Shown here in pieces: positions 5,411-5,903 of a stretch of DNA of 5,903 nt. Source of the stretch: an uncultured Lachnospiraceae bacterium (GTDB taxonomy: Bacteria > Bacillota > Clostridia > Lachnospirales > Lachnospiraceae); NCBI GenBank assembly GCA_910585935.1, contig CAJUHN010000248.1:1-5903 (forward strand), in the 5' to 3' direction. The stretch's first letter is position 1; each line of letters starts with the position of its first letter. The notes under the pieces were generated by a model. The model had not been told where the DNA came from and did not search any database. It saw only the letters and a program-made list of their open reading frames with translations. A program made the translations under genes and the position numbers.

Positions 5411-5599
5411 CTAAAGCCTTTTATATGCTTCACCTCTTGGTTTCACATTATTTATTGTTATTATATCATTTTCAAGTGTAAATAACACCCTTAAGTCTCC
5501 AATTCTTAAACGATATTCATTTTCAAACCCTTTTAATTTCGTAATGTCCCCCACTTCTAAAGTGGTGGGATGAATTGCATTATATCTTTTGTATCTCAT
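5411..5599 (-). pseudogene. RelE/ParE-family toxin, N-terminal half replaced by a transposon end
   Basis: The frame from ATG 5599 encodes 62 residues. From about residue 17 it reads GDITKLKGFENEYRLRIGD, then LRVLFTLENDIITINNVKPRGEAYKRL. This is the C-terminal beta-sheet half of a RelE-type mRNA interferase, with the conserved YRLRxGDxRVLF segment and a terminal RGxxYK. RelE proteins are normally about 85-95 residues and begin with two helices, which are missing. The first 16 codons lie instead in the end of the neighbouring IscB-type element: they overlap the last codons of that gene in another frame and then read through its end hairpin (5547-5570). No ribosome binding site precedes the ATG. 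I therefore treat it as a toxin gene broken by insertion. A functional chimera is unlikely because the helices that pack the RelE core are gone, but several catalytic-side arginines remain. Confidence 0.75.
5547..5570 (-). mobile_element. End hairpin of an IscB-type IS200/IS605-like element
   Basis: On the minus strand, ten bases after the IscB stop, TCCCACCACTT pairs with AAGTGGGGGA around TAG: six pairs, one bulged base, then four more. IS200/IS605-type elements lack terminal inverted repeats and instead carry such subterminal imperfect palindromes. RelE-like codons begin directly after it, near 5545-5551, so the element's boundary is there. The rest of the element, including the guide-RNA region expected upstream of iscB, lies beyond 5903. 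Confidence 0.65.
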
Positions 5600-5903
5600 A
5601 TTGCCAATTATTATTATGACAAATCCGCACTATATTACAGAGGCTAACTTGTTTGTATTTTTTGTCTGGCATTGTTATATAATCACCATTTATATTTTTT
5701 ATGTATACCCCACAATTTGTAAAACCACTGATATACCCCTTTTGCCCAAATACTTCCACATAATCATTCAGATACCATCCTTTATCGTAAGGGGTATTTT
5801 TTCTATTTCTTTTCTGGGTTCTGTTAGGCTCTTTTCTTCCTTTTCTTGCAGTCGCTTCATGCAGGGAACGTTTTTTCTTTCTAAATTGTTTTATCCTTAA
5901 CCA
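5580..5903 (-). CDS. iscB: IscB-like RNA-guided HNH/RuvC endonuclease, C-terminal 107 residues only
   Basis: Partial gene: the frame is open from the window edge at 5903 to a TAA at 5580-5582. The visible part starts with a very basic stretch, KKKRSLHEATARKGRKEPN, followed by QKRNRKNTP. A beta-rich C-terminal region follows (GWYLNDYVEVFGQKGYISGF ... VYIKNINGDYITMP ... YKQVSL) and it ends in ICHNNNWQYEIQKI. From memory this is the tail of clostridial IscB proteins, the transposon-encoded ancestors of Cas9 that use an omega RNA (HEARO). In IscB the region after RuvC contacts the target-adjacent motif. The HNH and catalytic RuvC residues are off the window, so activity cannot be judged. The immediate transposon-end hairpin after the stop supports the call. 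An alternative is another IS605-associated nuclease such as TnpB, but the HEATARKGRK-type motif favours IscB. Confidence 0.72.
   Translation of the reverse strand, partial: WLRIKQFRKKKRSLHEATARKGRKEPNRTQKRNRKNTPYDKGWYLNDYVEVFGQKGYISGFTNCGVYIKNINGDYITMPDKKYKQVSLCNIVRICHNNNWQYEIQKI

Noticed and set aside
5589..5900. Plus-strand frame of 103 codons at the right edge
   Set aside because: The opposite strand carries the IscB-like frame with recognisable motifs; this one is its shadow.

Overview
The window is an AT-rich stretch of a low-GC Firmicute. Codon use, strong AGGAGG-type ribosome binding sites and the protein families point to Clostridia, most likely a gut Lachnospiraceae-type genome; that assignment is an inference from style, not a match to a genome. 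About 3.9 kb is convincingly coding. The rest is unusually rich in perfect or near-perfect inverted repeats.

Left half (1-3270): after a bidirectional terminator-like hairpin there is a two-component operon. An OmpR/VanR-type response regulator (241-939) overlaps by 26 bases a large, probably six-pass sensor histidine kinase (914-3121), which starts at TTG. The promoter has near-consensus -35 and -10 boxes. It is overlaid by three copies of an 11-base TGTAAGAA-type direct repeat, two of them abutting, the usual geometry for an OmpR-family operator, so autoregulation is likely. A hairpin with a T-run at 3233-3267 closes the operon. No target gene of the system is visible.

Middle (3270-4684): a 540-base non-coding stretch leads to a GNAT acetyltransferase gene (3809-4336). 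The stretch contains two small hairpins, a T-depleted A-rich tract, and at 3629-3751 a 123-base sequence that folds into a four-way junction of four perfect helices with no unpaired base at the junction. The last strand of its closing helix can instead pair with sequence just before the GNAT ribosome binding site. Downstream of the GNAT gene, 4472-4620 is a second large palindromic element (about 27 paired positions in the outer stem, two inner arms, one GNRA-type loop).

Right end (4685-5903), all on the minus strand: an XRE-type repressor gene with its own promoter; a small antitoxin-like gene with a terminator; a RelE/ParE toxin gene that has lost its N-terminal half; and the last 107 codons of an IscB-like gene (RNA-guided HNH/RuvC nuclease of IS200/IS605-like elements) entering from beyond the window edge. 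The IscB frame stops at 5580. It is followed at once by a transposon-end hairpin (5547-5570), which runs directly into the remaining RelE codons, so an IscB-type element appears to have interrupted a toxin-antitoxin operon. The element-end hairpin shares sequence, including a compensatory base-pair change, with one arm of the four-way junction 1.8 kb away. This suggests that the orphan structure belongs to the same class of mobile DNA or its guide RNA. That link is the most interesting lead in the window.
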